Shown: piece after piece, positions 1-6,113 of the stretch
Layout of the letters: each line of letters starts with the position of its first letter
How positions within the stretch are numbered: position 1 is the stretch's first letter
Origin: an uncultured Dialister sp.
GTDB lineage: Bacteria > Bacillota > Negativicutes > Veillonellales > Dialisteraceae
Length of the DNA: 17,711 bases
Assembly (NCBI RefSeq): GCF_900538805.1
Contig: NZ_UPZP01000039.1
Location: 1 to 17,711 of the forward strand
Reading direction: 5' to 3'
Made by a program: the position numbers and the translations under genes
The notes under the pieces: model-generated
The model's input: the letters and a program-made list of their open reading frames with translations, nothing else
Databases searched by the model: none
Told to the model about the DNA's origin: nothing

Positions 1-72
1 GGCTGTGTGCTTGTTATGGTCATACCGCACTTGGGACTTTCACCCATTAGATTACACCCATGCCGGGCGCAC
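1..72 (-). mobile_element. group II intron, 5' end (truncated by window edge)
   Basis: Read on the minus strand, position 72 begins with GTGCG, the conserved group II intron 5' end. Soon after come the domain I hallmarks: a CATGGGT segment and the GGTGAAAGTCCC motif (about positions 36-25). The rest of the ribozyme, and any intron-encoded reverse transcriptase/maturase, would lie left of the window. Motif placement relative to the 5' end fits bacterial group II introns. The class cannot be assigned from 72 nt. It could instead be a dead fragment. Confidence 0.72.
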
Positions 73-303
73 CCCCTATTCCCCTACGGGGACTTCCCCC
101 GGAGGGGGAAGTTTGCTCTATGCTTACCCTTGATTTCATACTCAATCACCTGCATTTCGGCAAATCTGCCACCTTCGGTGGTCACCCCCTATCCGGCTGC
201 ACCGGATTTCTCCACGGGAAAGGCAGCGATATCACCCCCCCAAGCCCGCAGAGCTTGTCAATCTTAGGAACTACTGGCATTCCTCTCAAACTTCCCTAGC
301 TCA
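73..303. other. hairpin-rich non-coding stretch downstream of thiE
   Basis: There is no convincing gene here. The stretch contains four short perfect inverted repeats: 81-91 (CCCC/GGGG), 92-112 (9-bp arms ACTTCCCCC/GGGGGAAGT, 3-nt loop), 169-181 (CCACC/GGTGG) and 192-206 (TCCGG/CCGGA). On the minus strand it forms the 5' exon of the group II intron that begins at 72. Two overlapping plus-strand reading frames are open here, but they have no ribosome binding site and a low-complexity Pro/Ser-rich composition. I treat them as spurious. No T-tract terminator for thiE is visible. Confidence 0.5.
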
Positions 304-936
304 CTATCCCAATACGCCATCAATGATTCCCTTCAGTTTCCCCGCCGCCTTTTCCGGTTCTCTGCTGGCCATAATGGCGGATACCACTGCAAATCCCGAA
401 AGTCCGTATCCTTTGAAGAGGGGGATGGTACTTTCATTCATGCCGCCAATGGTGACAACCGGTATATGGACGGTGTCCATGATTTTTCTCAGGGTTTCCG
501 GCGTGGTAATGTCCGCATCCTTCTTGGTGGCCGTAGGGAACATGGCCCCGACCCCCAGGTAATCGGCGCCGTCCTTTTCCGCCTGCACCGCTTCTTCCAG
601 GGTGCCTGCAGAAACACCCAGGATTTTATGGGGGCCTATGAGTTTCCTGACTATGGCAGCGGGCATATCGGACTGTCCTACGTGAACGCCGTCGGCCCCC
701 ACTGCCAGCATAATGTCGATGCGGTCATCAATGATGAGGGGCACGTGGAAGGTATCTGTGATTTTTTTCAGTTTCACCGCCCTTTCATAGAGAAGTCCGG
801 TGTCCCCTTCTTTTTCCCGAAGCTGCACCAGGGTGGCGCCGCCTTTCAGAGCATCCTCCACCACTCTTTCAAAGGTACCGGGCTTCGGCTGTTTCCTGTC
901 TGTCACCAGGTAAAGGCGGTAATCAATCTTCTTCAT
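304..936 (-). CDS. thiE: thiamine phosphate synthase
   Basis: This 210-residue protein joins HMP pyrophosphate and thiazole phosphate to give thiamine phosphate in the cytoplasm. It has the ThiE TIM-barrel motifs in order: YLVTDR (9-14), VQLREK (38-43), a DDR metal/pyrophosphate segment (70-72), GVHVGQSDMP (83-92), GVSAGT (107-112), GVGAMFPTATKKD (128-140), VVTIGGMN (160-167) and a C-terminal GFAVVSAI (181-188). Length is normal. The ATG at 936 has AAAGGAG six bases upstream and overlaps the end of thiM by 14 bp, so the two are translationally coupled. ThiM makes one of its substrates. No thiD or thiC is in the window, so HMP-PP must come from elsewhere. No TPP riboswitch was seen upstream of the operon. 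Confidence 0.95.
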   Translation of the reverse strand: MKKIDYRLYLVTDRKQPKPGTFERVVEDALKGGATLVQLREKEGDTGLLYERAVKLKKITDTFHVPLIIDDRIDIMLAVGADGVHVGQSDMPAAIVRKLIGPHKILGVSAGTLEEAVQAEKDGADYLGVGAMFPTATKKDADITTPETLRKIMDTVHIPVVTIGGMNESTIPLFKGYGLSGFAVVSAIMASREPEKAAGKLKGIIDGVLG

Positions 937-1729
937 AACGGGCTCCTTTATCCAGACTGTCCCCTGTCATCTGTCCCAGTTCATCCAGGATTCCCATATG
1001 GAAATGGCCCAGCCCCTGGCTGCCCCATTTCTTCCAGGCATTTTCCCCAGCCAGCCCCATGGCTGCCATGGCCGCTGCAGCGCTTCCAAAGGGATCATTC
1101 TTATTAGCTCCGCAGAAAGCACCAATCAGTGTGGTGCACATGCAGCCGGAGCCTGTAATGAGGGACATCTCGGGGCAGCCGTTATGGATAAGGGCCTTTC
1201 GTTTTCCATCGGTCACAATATCGGAGGCGCCGCTGATGACCACCACGGCCTTCCATTTTTCAGCCAAATGGGATGCCAGAGCCTCTGCGTCCTTCATTTC
1301 CACCACAGCACCGGAATCCACGCCCTTGGTGTGGATGTCCTCTCCGCCGAGGGAAAGGATTTCCGACATGTTCCCCCGAATAACGGACATGGACACATGG
1401 CTCATGATTTCCGCGGCCATACGGTTCCGGAAGGGAGTGGCCCCTGCGCCCACCGGGTCAAAGACCACGGGGATACCCTTTGCATTGGCACTGCGGCCTG
1501 CTTCTATCATGGATTCCACCTTGCTCACATTTAATGTGCCGATATTCAGCACCAGGGCAGAGGATATGGCCGCCATATCCCCCACTTCATCAATGGAATC
1601 GGACATGACCGGCGATGCACCAATGGCAAGGCATGCATTGGCGCAGTCATTCACCGTGACGTAGTTGGTAATATGATGGACCAGCGGATTTAATTTTCTC
1701 ACCTGATCCAGGTACTTTGACAATTCCAT
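923..1729 (-). CDS. thiM: hydroxyethylthiazole kinase
   Basis: This enzyme phosphorylates hydroxyethylthiazole with ATP, a salvage step feeding ThiE. It has 268 residues from the chosen start. Family features are the substrate-site segment PLVHHITNYVTVNDCAN (15-31), DPVGAGATPFR (91-101), RGNMSEI (118-124) and the ribokinase-type catalytic motif GSGC with Cys196 (193-196). An in-frame ATG at 1744 is possible. I prefer 1729 because GGGGGAAA sits just upstream and the ATG lies 2 nt past the TAG stop of the Sel1-repeat gene, typical of stop-start coupling. The length then also matches ThiM. thiE follows with a 14-bp overlap. Confidence 0.94.
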   Translation of the reverse strand: MELSKYLDQVRKLNPLVHHITNYVTVNDCANACLAIGASPVMSDSIDEVGDMAAISSALVLNIGTLNVSKVESMIEAGRSANAKGIPVVFDPVGAGATPFRNRMAAEIMSHVSMSVIRGNMSEILSLGGEDIHTKGVDSGAVVEMKDAEALASHLAEKWKAVVVISGASDIVTDGKRKALIHNGCPEMSLITGSGCMCTTLIGAFCGANKNDPFGSAAAAMAAMGLAGENAWKKWGSQGLGHFHMGILDELGQMTGDSLDKGARYEED

Positions 1730-1731
1730 GA

Positions 1732-3303
1732 CTATTTCCCCCATTCACTGCGGGCTTTCCCCGCCCAATAATCAGCCATGCGGCTGTTCTCCTTTGTCCC
1801 GTATCCCCGGCTATAATAGGAAGAAAGGACTTTAAAAAATTCAATATATCCGTTTCTTGCCAGCTGATGGGCCAGCTGGAAGGCCTTTTTAGGATTTTCT
1901 TTATGAAACACTCCGCCCTGCACCGTCTGGGGCTCTGCATAGTACCTCCATAAAAGCTTTTCCGTATTAATAATACGGGATGGCTTCCCCTGCCGGGCGG
2001 CTTTGGTAAAATCTTTTTCTTTGATACCGAGAATATCGCCATAGAAGAAATAAAATCTTGCCAGCATGGCCCAGGAATCCGCGTCTCCTGCTGCCGCTGC
2101 CTTCTTATACCATGCTGCTGTTTCCTTCAGCTTTTCCATATCCTGGAATTCCAAGTCCACTCTTGTTCCTTCTGCGGACCAGGGGAAATGATGCATGCCT
2201 TTCATCACCTTCATGGCATGGCTGCAGCAGTACCGTATCAGCTTTTCACGGCACATGTCGCTGCCGGCGTTCATCCCCTGTTTCAGCCGGTCTTCAAACT
2301 CTTTGTACTTTCTCTGGGACCTGGAAATATCCGCCAGTATTTCAAAAGCATCGCCGTAGCCTAAAGACGCCGCCTGTTCCAGATACTGCAGCGCCTTCTT
2401 CTTTTCCTCCGTTCCTTCAGGGAGCGCGGGATACACCTTTCCTGCCAGGAAGGAAATATGACCTGCATAGTATTTCCCCCGGACATCGCCCCTTTCATAG
2501 GCCTTCAGGTACCAGGCAATGGACAAATCCAGATTTTTATGGACATATCGTCCATTGGAATACAAGTCCCCCAGCTTGAAGCACACAGACACGCTGCCGT
2601 CATGGAAGGCCTGGGTATAGAGCTCCATGCCCCGCCTTATGTCCTGAGCAGTTCCGGTGCCGGTGATGAAAAAGTCTCCCGCCATTTCCCGGGACAGATT
2701 ATCGCCCCGGACTGCGCCTCTCAGAAACCAGGACAGGGCCGTTTTGTTGCTCTTAGGCGGGTCTCCCGGCTGGGCCCTCCACCCATCTTCCATATACAGT
2801 TTCCCAATGGCCGCATAGGATTCATACACGCCGCCGGCAATGGCTTCCCGGAACCAGCTTATGGCAATATCCCGCACCTCTTCGGAGCGGAGAGCGTCGG
2901 TGGTCATAAGCTTCCCTGCCAGATAGGCACCCATGGGTATCCCCTGCTGATAAGCAACAGCATAACAGTCAAAGGATTTCTGCAGACTGGCCTTCACCCC
3001 AAGCCCCCGTTCATACATTTTTCCCAAGTACAGGGAGCTCTCCCCATGCCCCTTGTCCGCCAGCAGCTGGAATGCGCGAAATGCAGGCCCGAAATCCTGC
3101 TTCTTATAGAAAGCCTTTGCCAGCTCAAAGAGCTTCGTCCCCGCCCTGCTGCTTCCCTGCAGCACGGCCCGGGACAAATATTTCATGGCATTATCATAGT
3201 TCCTGATTTTCAGATACTGCTCTCCCAGATTGAGCAGCTCCTTTTTCGATAGATTCAAGGCCTCGGTGCCCACATTTCCACTTCCCTTCGTCTTTTCTTT
3301 CAT
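1732..3303 (-). CDS. Sel1-like repeat (SLR/TPR) protein
   Basis: This protein of about 523 residues is built almost entirely of degenerate Sel1-type helical repeats, each with an A/G..LG.mY..G.gv....kA..wy..A pattern. Clear copies include LYLGKMYERGLGVKASLQKS near the first quarter, FKLGDLYSNGRYVHKNLDLS near the middle, and SSYYSRGYGTKENSRMADYW at the C-terminus. No signal peptide or membrane segment is seen, so it is probably a cytoplasmic scaffold or adaptor. Specific partners cannot be inferred. The frame stays open to a TTG at 3354, but that lies in the T-tract of the preceding terminator, so the ATG at 3303 (MKEKTKG) is more likely even though its SD is weak. It is the first gene of the thiM-thiE unit. 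Such a protein is not a known thiamine enzyme. Confidence 0.85.
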   Translation of the reverse strand: MKEKTKGSGNVGTEALNLSKKELLNLGEQYLKIRNYDNAMKYLSRAVLQGSSRAGTKLFELAKAFYKKQDFGPAFRAFQLLADKGHGESSLYLGKMYERGLGVKASLQKSFDCYAVAYQQGIPMGAYLAGKLMTTDALRSEEVRDIAISWFREAIAGGVYESYAAIGKLYMEDGWRAQPGDPPKSNKTALSWFLRGAVRGDNLSREMAGDFFITGTGTAQDIRRGMELYTQAFHDGSVSVCFKLGDLYSNGRYVHKNLDLSIAWYLKAYERGDVRGKYYAGHISFLAGKVYPALPEGTEEKKKALQYLEQAASLGYGDAFEILADISRSQRKYKEFEDRLKQGMNAGSDMCREKLIRYCCSHAMKVMKGMHHFPWSAEGTRVDLEFQDMEKLKETAAWYKKAAAAGDADSWAMLARFYFFYGDILGIKEKDFTKAARQGKPSRIINTEKLLWRYYAEPQTVQGGVFHKENPKKAFQLAHQLARNGYIEFFKVLSSYYSRGYGTKENSRMADYWAGKARSEWGK

Positions 3304-3352
3304 TGTACCACGTCCCAGGTCCTCATGCCCCCTGAAATCCGCAAAAGGGCAC

Positions 3353-3376
3353 AAAAAAGGAGCCCTGATGGACTCC
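3353..3376 (-). terminator. Rho-independent terminator after the thioredoxin gene
   Basis: On the minus strand GGAGTCC-ATCA-GGGCTCC forms a 7-bp stem (one G-T pair), followed by six T. It lies 17 bp past the thioredoxin stop and separates it from the Sel1-thiM-thiE unit. Confidence 0.85.
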
Positions 3377-3393
3377 TTCCCATGATTTCTGTA

Positions 3394-3711
3394 TTATTCA
3401 GAAGCTTTTTCCACAAAGGACTTCAAATCATTATAATCCACATTGCCATAACCGATAATCCGGTTCACCGGTTTGCCGTCATGGAAATAAATGAGGGTAG
3501 GAATGGTTTCCACTTCATACCGCTTAGCGATTTCCTCATCTTCATCCACATTGATACCATAAATGGGAGTTTCAATTTCTCCGGAAAGCTTTTCCACCAT
3601 GGGGCGAAGCCTTCTGCAGTAGCCGCACCAGGGAGCGGAAAATCCCAGAATCACGTCACCTTCAGTGAGAACTTTATCAATATTTGCAGTACCTGTAATC
3701 GGTGCCATCAT
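3394..3711 (-). CDS. thioredoxin-family protein (WCGYC active site)
   Basis: This small single-domain thioredoxin fold of about 105 residues is cytoplasmic, with no signal peptide. The redox motif is WCGYC near residue 30, followed by RRLRP, where classic thioredoxin has WCGPC. The cis-proline segment TIPTLIYF (near residue 70) and the closing GKPVNRIIGY strand are intact, so a dithiol oxidoreductase or thioredoxin-like reductant is the natural call. Candidate ATGs lie at 3717, 3711 and 3708. AAGGAG is only 3 nt from the first but 9 nt from the 3711 ATG, which I prefer. It is a monocistronic unit with a consensus promoter upstream and a terminator downstream. The Tyr in the CXXC loop makes its redox potential and partners uncertain. 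Confidence 0.9.
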   Translation of the reverse strand: MMAPITGTANIDKVLTEGDVILGFSAPWCGYCRRLRPMVEKLSGEIETPIYGINVDEDEEIAKRYEVETIPTLIYFHDGKPVNRIIGYGNVDYNDLKSFVEKASE

Positions 3712-3764
3712 ATGCATACACTCCTTATTGTTTGTAAAATTGCTGTCTTGATTTCTATGTATTC

Positions 3765-3793
3765 ATTATATTCTATATATTTAAATTTGTCAA
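3765..3793 (-). promoter_or_regulatory. sigma-70 promoter for the thioredoxin gene
   Basis: Minus strand TTGACA (3793-3788), 17-bp AT-rich spacer, TATAAT (3770-3765). Both hexamers match consensus perfectly. The leader to the start codon is about 45 nt and carries AAGGAG. Confidence 0.88.
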
Positions 3794-3811
3794 TATATAC
3801 TTTCTGCATAC

Positions 3812-3839
3812 AAAAAGGGACCACATGGTGATCCCTTTT
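3812..3839 (-). terminator. Rho-independent terminator of ssrA
   Basis: Minus strand AAAAGGGATCAC-CAT-GTGGTCCCTTTT forms a 12-bp stem with one T-G pair, ending in a T-tract. It starts 6 nt past the encoded CCA end of tmRNA. Confidence 0.88.
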
Positions 3840-3844
3840 AATTC

Positions 3845-4188
3845 TGGTGGAGATGAGGGGAGTCGAACCCCTGTCCAAAAAGCCTGTCCCATAAACTTCT
3901 CCGAGTGCAGTTACTGTTTGAGATTTAAGCAAAGTATCGTACAGGAACAAACTGCCTTTGCCGATTTCGGAATGAGTTTCCCTTTGAAGTCCCGAACCTC
4001 CTTCGCCGGTATCCTATTGGTTGATGTCAGCCTGAAGTCATAGGAAAACGTCAGGGGACATTAGCAGATTAGGCTGCTAAAGCAAAATCACGTTTTGCGT
4101 TTAAGTTTTTCCACCGTTTAACGGGGTAGATGGAATCCCGACTCGCTGTTTATGACCCAGAATCTTCTGTCGAAACCGGTACATCCCC
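3845..4188 (-). ncRNA. ssrA: tmRNA (transfer-messenger RNA)
   Basis: It is about 344 nt long and rescues stalled ribosomes with SmpB. The 5' end GGGGATG at 4188 begins the diagnostic GGTTTCGACAGAAG-type opening. The 3' end reads GGTTCGACTCCCC (T arm) and finishes CATCTCC-ACCA at 3845. GGGGATG pairs with CATCTCC to give a 7-bp acceptor stem with the G3-U70 wobble required by alanyl-tRNA synthetase, and CCA is encoded. The mRNA part (4098-4069) begins GCA after a TTAAAC context and ends TAA. The predicted tag is A(AKRDFALAA), with the first Ala from the charged tmRNA. It is a one-piece molecule with its own promoter and terminator. The plus-strand frames over it are spurious. Confidence 0.97.
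4069..4098 (-). other. tmRNA proteolysis-tag reading frame
   Basis: Nine codons plus TAA encode AKRDFALAA. The C-terminal ALAA matches the degron end recognised by ClpXP-type proteases. The resume codon GCA was chosen from the preceding TAAAC context and by alignment with known tags. Resumption one or two codons away cannot be excluded. Confidence 0.75.
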
Positions 4189-4202
4189 GGATGGTCGAAC
4201 CC

Positions 4203-4231
4203 ATTATATAGTAAATGAAAGGAAATGTCAA
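4203..4231 (-). promoter_or_regulatory. sigma-70 promoter of ssrA
   Basis: Minus strand TTGACA (4231-4226), 17-bp spacer, TATAAT (4208-4203). Both hexamers match consensus. The expected transcript start is about 4196, leaving a short 5' extension for RNase P to trim to 4188. It lies between the ddh stop and tmRNA with no clear intervening terminator, so readthrough from ddh is possible. Confidence 0.88.
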
Positions 4232-4261
4232 AATTTGAGAAAAGCCGCAGCTCCCATTTCA

Positions 4262-5248
4262 TCAAAGTACCTGGGCCCGGAGTTCTTTGCCGGAGAGCGG
4301 GGAAAGGTAGGCCGGCGGCACGTCGAATACGGTGAAGCAGCCTTTCTTTCCTTCCTGGACAAAGCGGTAAAGGGCTCTTGCGTAGGCAAGGACCACGTGG
4401 GTGGTGAATTCGGGATTGGAATCCAGCTTCAGCCGATACTCCATGACATGGGCATGTTCCTTATGGGCGCCGGTCCTGCCGCTGCGGAATACAAAGCCCC
4501 CATGGGCCAGGCCTCCGTGTTTTTCTTTCAGTTCTTCTTCGGAAATGAAATGGACGGTGGTGTCATAATCGGCAAAGTAGTTGGGCATAGTTTTGATGGC
4601 ATTTTCAATGGCCCCTTTGTCCGCCCCTTCTTCTGCCACCACATAGCATTCCCTGGTATGCATTTCCCTGGTGGTAAGGTCCGGATTCTCTCCGTTTCTT
4701 ACGGATTCCAGAGCGCTCTCTACGGGGCAGGTGTACTGCTTGCCGTCCTTCACACCGGGCACGCGGCGGATGGCATCGGAGTGGCCCTGGGAAACACCTC
4801 TGCCCCAAAAGGTGTAGTCTTTTCCGTCCGGCAGGATGACATGGCCGAAGAGGCGGGCCAGGGAGAAGAGACCGGGATCCCAGCCAACGGAAATTATGGC
4901 CGCTTTGCCATGGGATTTAGCTGCTTCATCCACCTTTTCAAAGTGCTGGGGAATGTGGGCGTGGGTATCAAAGGTATCAATCACATTGAACATAGACGCA
5001 TAGGCCGGTGTCTGTTCCGGAAGGTCTGTGGCAGAGCCGCCGGCCAGCACCAGCACATCCACCTTATCCTTCCATTTTTCCGCATCCTCCACAGAAACCA
5101 CCGGTACACCGGGGGTATTGATTTTCACGTCCGCCGGATTTCTTCTGGTAAAAACCACTGCCAGTTCCATATCCCCATTGTCTGCCAGGGCGGTTTCCAC
5201 GCCTTTGCCAATATTGCCGTACCCCATAATGCCGATTCTGATTGCCAT
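4262..5248 (-). CDS. ddh: meso-diaminopimelate D-dehydrogenase
   Basis: This enzyme reversibly converts tetrahydrodipicolinate plus ammonia and NADPH to meso-DAP, giving a one-step route to DAP for peptidoglycan and lysine. It has 328 residues, the usual size. Visible features are the N-terminal Rossmann motif GYGNIG (9-14), TRRNP (34-38) in the cofactor 2'-phosphate region, DTFDTH (91-96), SVGWDPG (120-126) and the family signature WGRGVSQGHSDAIRR (148-162). The upstream ATG at 5281 is open, but the ATG at 5248 (MAIRIGIMG) has AAAGGAG at 7-nt spacing and begins right at the first beta strand. It is apparently monocistronic, upstream of ssrA on the same strand. It might also act in D-amino acid catabolism, but the signature is specific to Ddh. 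Confidence 0.95.
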   Translation of the reverse strand: MAIRIGIMGYGNIGKGVETALADNGDMELAVVFTRRNPADVKINTPGVPVVSVEDAEKWKDKVDVLVLAGGSATDLPEQTPAYASMFNVIDTFDTHAHIPQHFEKVDEAAKSHGKAAIISVGWDPGLFSLARLFGHVILPDGKDYTFWGRGVSQGHSDAIRRVPGVKDGKQYTCPVESALESVRNGENPDLTTREMHTRECYVVAEEGADKGAIENAIKTMPNYFADYDTTVHFISEEELKEKHGGLAHGGFVFRSGRTGAHKEHAHVMEYRLKLDSNPEFTTHVVLAYARALYRFVQEGKKGCFTVFDVPPAYLSPLSGKELRAQVL

Positions 5249-5290
5249 AATGAAACTCCTTTCCGGAAATGTATGAATCACATTGAAATT

Positions 5291-5311
5291 TTATAATATT
5301 TAGTATTATAA
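5291..5311. repeat. perfect 8-bp inverted repeat over the ddh -10 region
   Basis: TTATAATA and TATTATAA arms are separated by 5 nt. The position, over the -10 and start point of ddh, is that of an operator. AT-rich dyads can arise by chance, so the role is uncertain. Confidence 0.5.
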
Positions 5312-5334
5312 CCCAGACTCATGGTTAGAGTAAA
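5305..5334 (-). promoter_or_regulatory. probable ddh promoter
   Basis: Minus strand TATAAT (5310-5305) preceded at 18 bp by TTTACT (5334-5329, 4 of 6 to consensus). A perfect AT-rich dyad (5291-5311) overlaps the -10 and start region. The -35 is weak, so this is a reasoned guess. Confidence 0.42.
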
Positions 5335-5377
5335 ATGCTATGCAAAGTAGGCATAATATATTCGAATTGAGCAATTG

Positions 5378-6053
5378 ATTTCCTACTCGGCATGGCAACA
5401 CTGTGTTTCTTACCGGCAGGAAACTTTCTGCGAAGGGTTTCCTGGTCGACGTTGCACCATTGTGTTTCTTACCGGCAGGAAACTGTTTGCGAAAGGTTTC
5501 CTGGTCGACTTGGCACCACCGTGTTTCTTGCCGACAGGAAACTGTTCGCGAAAGGTTTCCTATTCGGCATAGCAACACTGTGTTTCATTGCGACAGGAAA
5601 CTTTTTGCGAAGGGTTTCCTATTCGACTTGACGCCATTGTGTTTCAATGCGACAGGAAACTGTTTGCGGATAGTTTCCTACTCGACATGGCACTACTGTG
5701 TTTCTTGCCGGCAGGAAACTATTCGCGGAAGGTTTCCTGTTCGTCATGGCACCATTGTGTTTCAATGCGACAGGAAACTGTTTGCGGATAGTTTCCTACT
5801 CGACATGGCACTACTGTGTTTCTTATCGGCAGGAAACTATTTGCGAATGGTTTCCTATTCGGCATAGCAACACTGTGTTTCATTGCGACAGGAAACTATT
5901 TGCGAAGGGTTTCCTGGTCGTCATGGCACCATTGTGTTTCTTGCCGGCAGGAAACTATCTGCGAAGGGTTTCCTGGTCGACATGACGCCATTGCTATACA
6001 TACCGACAGGAAACTTTTTGCGTATGGTTTCCTGTGCGGCATGGCACTATGGG
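5378..6053. repeat. 59-bp tandem repeat array A (11 units plus a partial one)
   Basis: GTTTC-type unit starts fall at 5405, 5464, 5523, 5582, 5641, 5700, 5759, 5818, 5877, 5936 and (degenerate) 5995, an exact 59-bp period with no indels. A half unit precedes at 5378. Each unit holds GTTTC-10-GAAAC followed by the longer dyad AGGAAAC-12-GTTTCCT, with near-invariant GCG in the loop and TCG.C after it. Divergence is in the unit interior and third quarter. Units 5 and 7 are identical. Several plus-strand frames are open through the array only because 59 is not a multiple of 3 and stops are absent. There is no ribosome binding site, so I do not call genes. The array occupies the gap between ddh and the purD terminator. 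Confidence 0.95.
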
Positions 6054-6082
6054 GAGGTATGACGACGTTCAGGCGGACCACA

Positions 6083-6112
6083 AAAAAGCGGAGCCCCATG
6101 GCTCCGCTTTTT
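6083..6112 (-). terminator. terminator of the purine operon
   Basis: Arms AAAAAGCGGAGCC (6083-6095) and GGCTCCGCTTTTT (6100-6112) form a 13-bp stem with a 4-nt loop. The T-tract is present on both strands. It begins 2 bp after the purD stop and could also stop transcription entering from array A. Confidence 0.92.
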
Positions 6113-6113
6113 G

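Noticed and set aside
3304..3400. TPP riboswitch upstream of the Sel1-thiM-thiE unit
   Set aside because: No CTGAGA-type thi-box pairing was seen, and there is little room between the terminator and the first gene.
3825..4043. 72-codon ORF at the tmRNA 3' end
   Set aside because: It lies within ssrA; a common false call from the tRNA-like domain.
4130..5296. 388-codon plus-strand ORF opposite ddh
   Set aside because: Antisense shadow of a clear Ddh gene and part of tmRNA; no ribosome binding site and no recognisable domain.
5378..6053. CRISPR array
   Set aside because: The whole 59-bp unit is conserved, including the intervals between dyads; there are no unique spacers and no cas genes.
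5378..6053. Integron attC (59-base element) cassette array
   Set aside because: The length coincidence is the only likeness. The arms GTTTCCT and AGGAAAC do not fit the GTTRRRY / RYYYAAC core sites, and no integrase or cassette ORFs exist.
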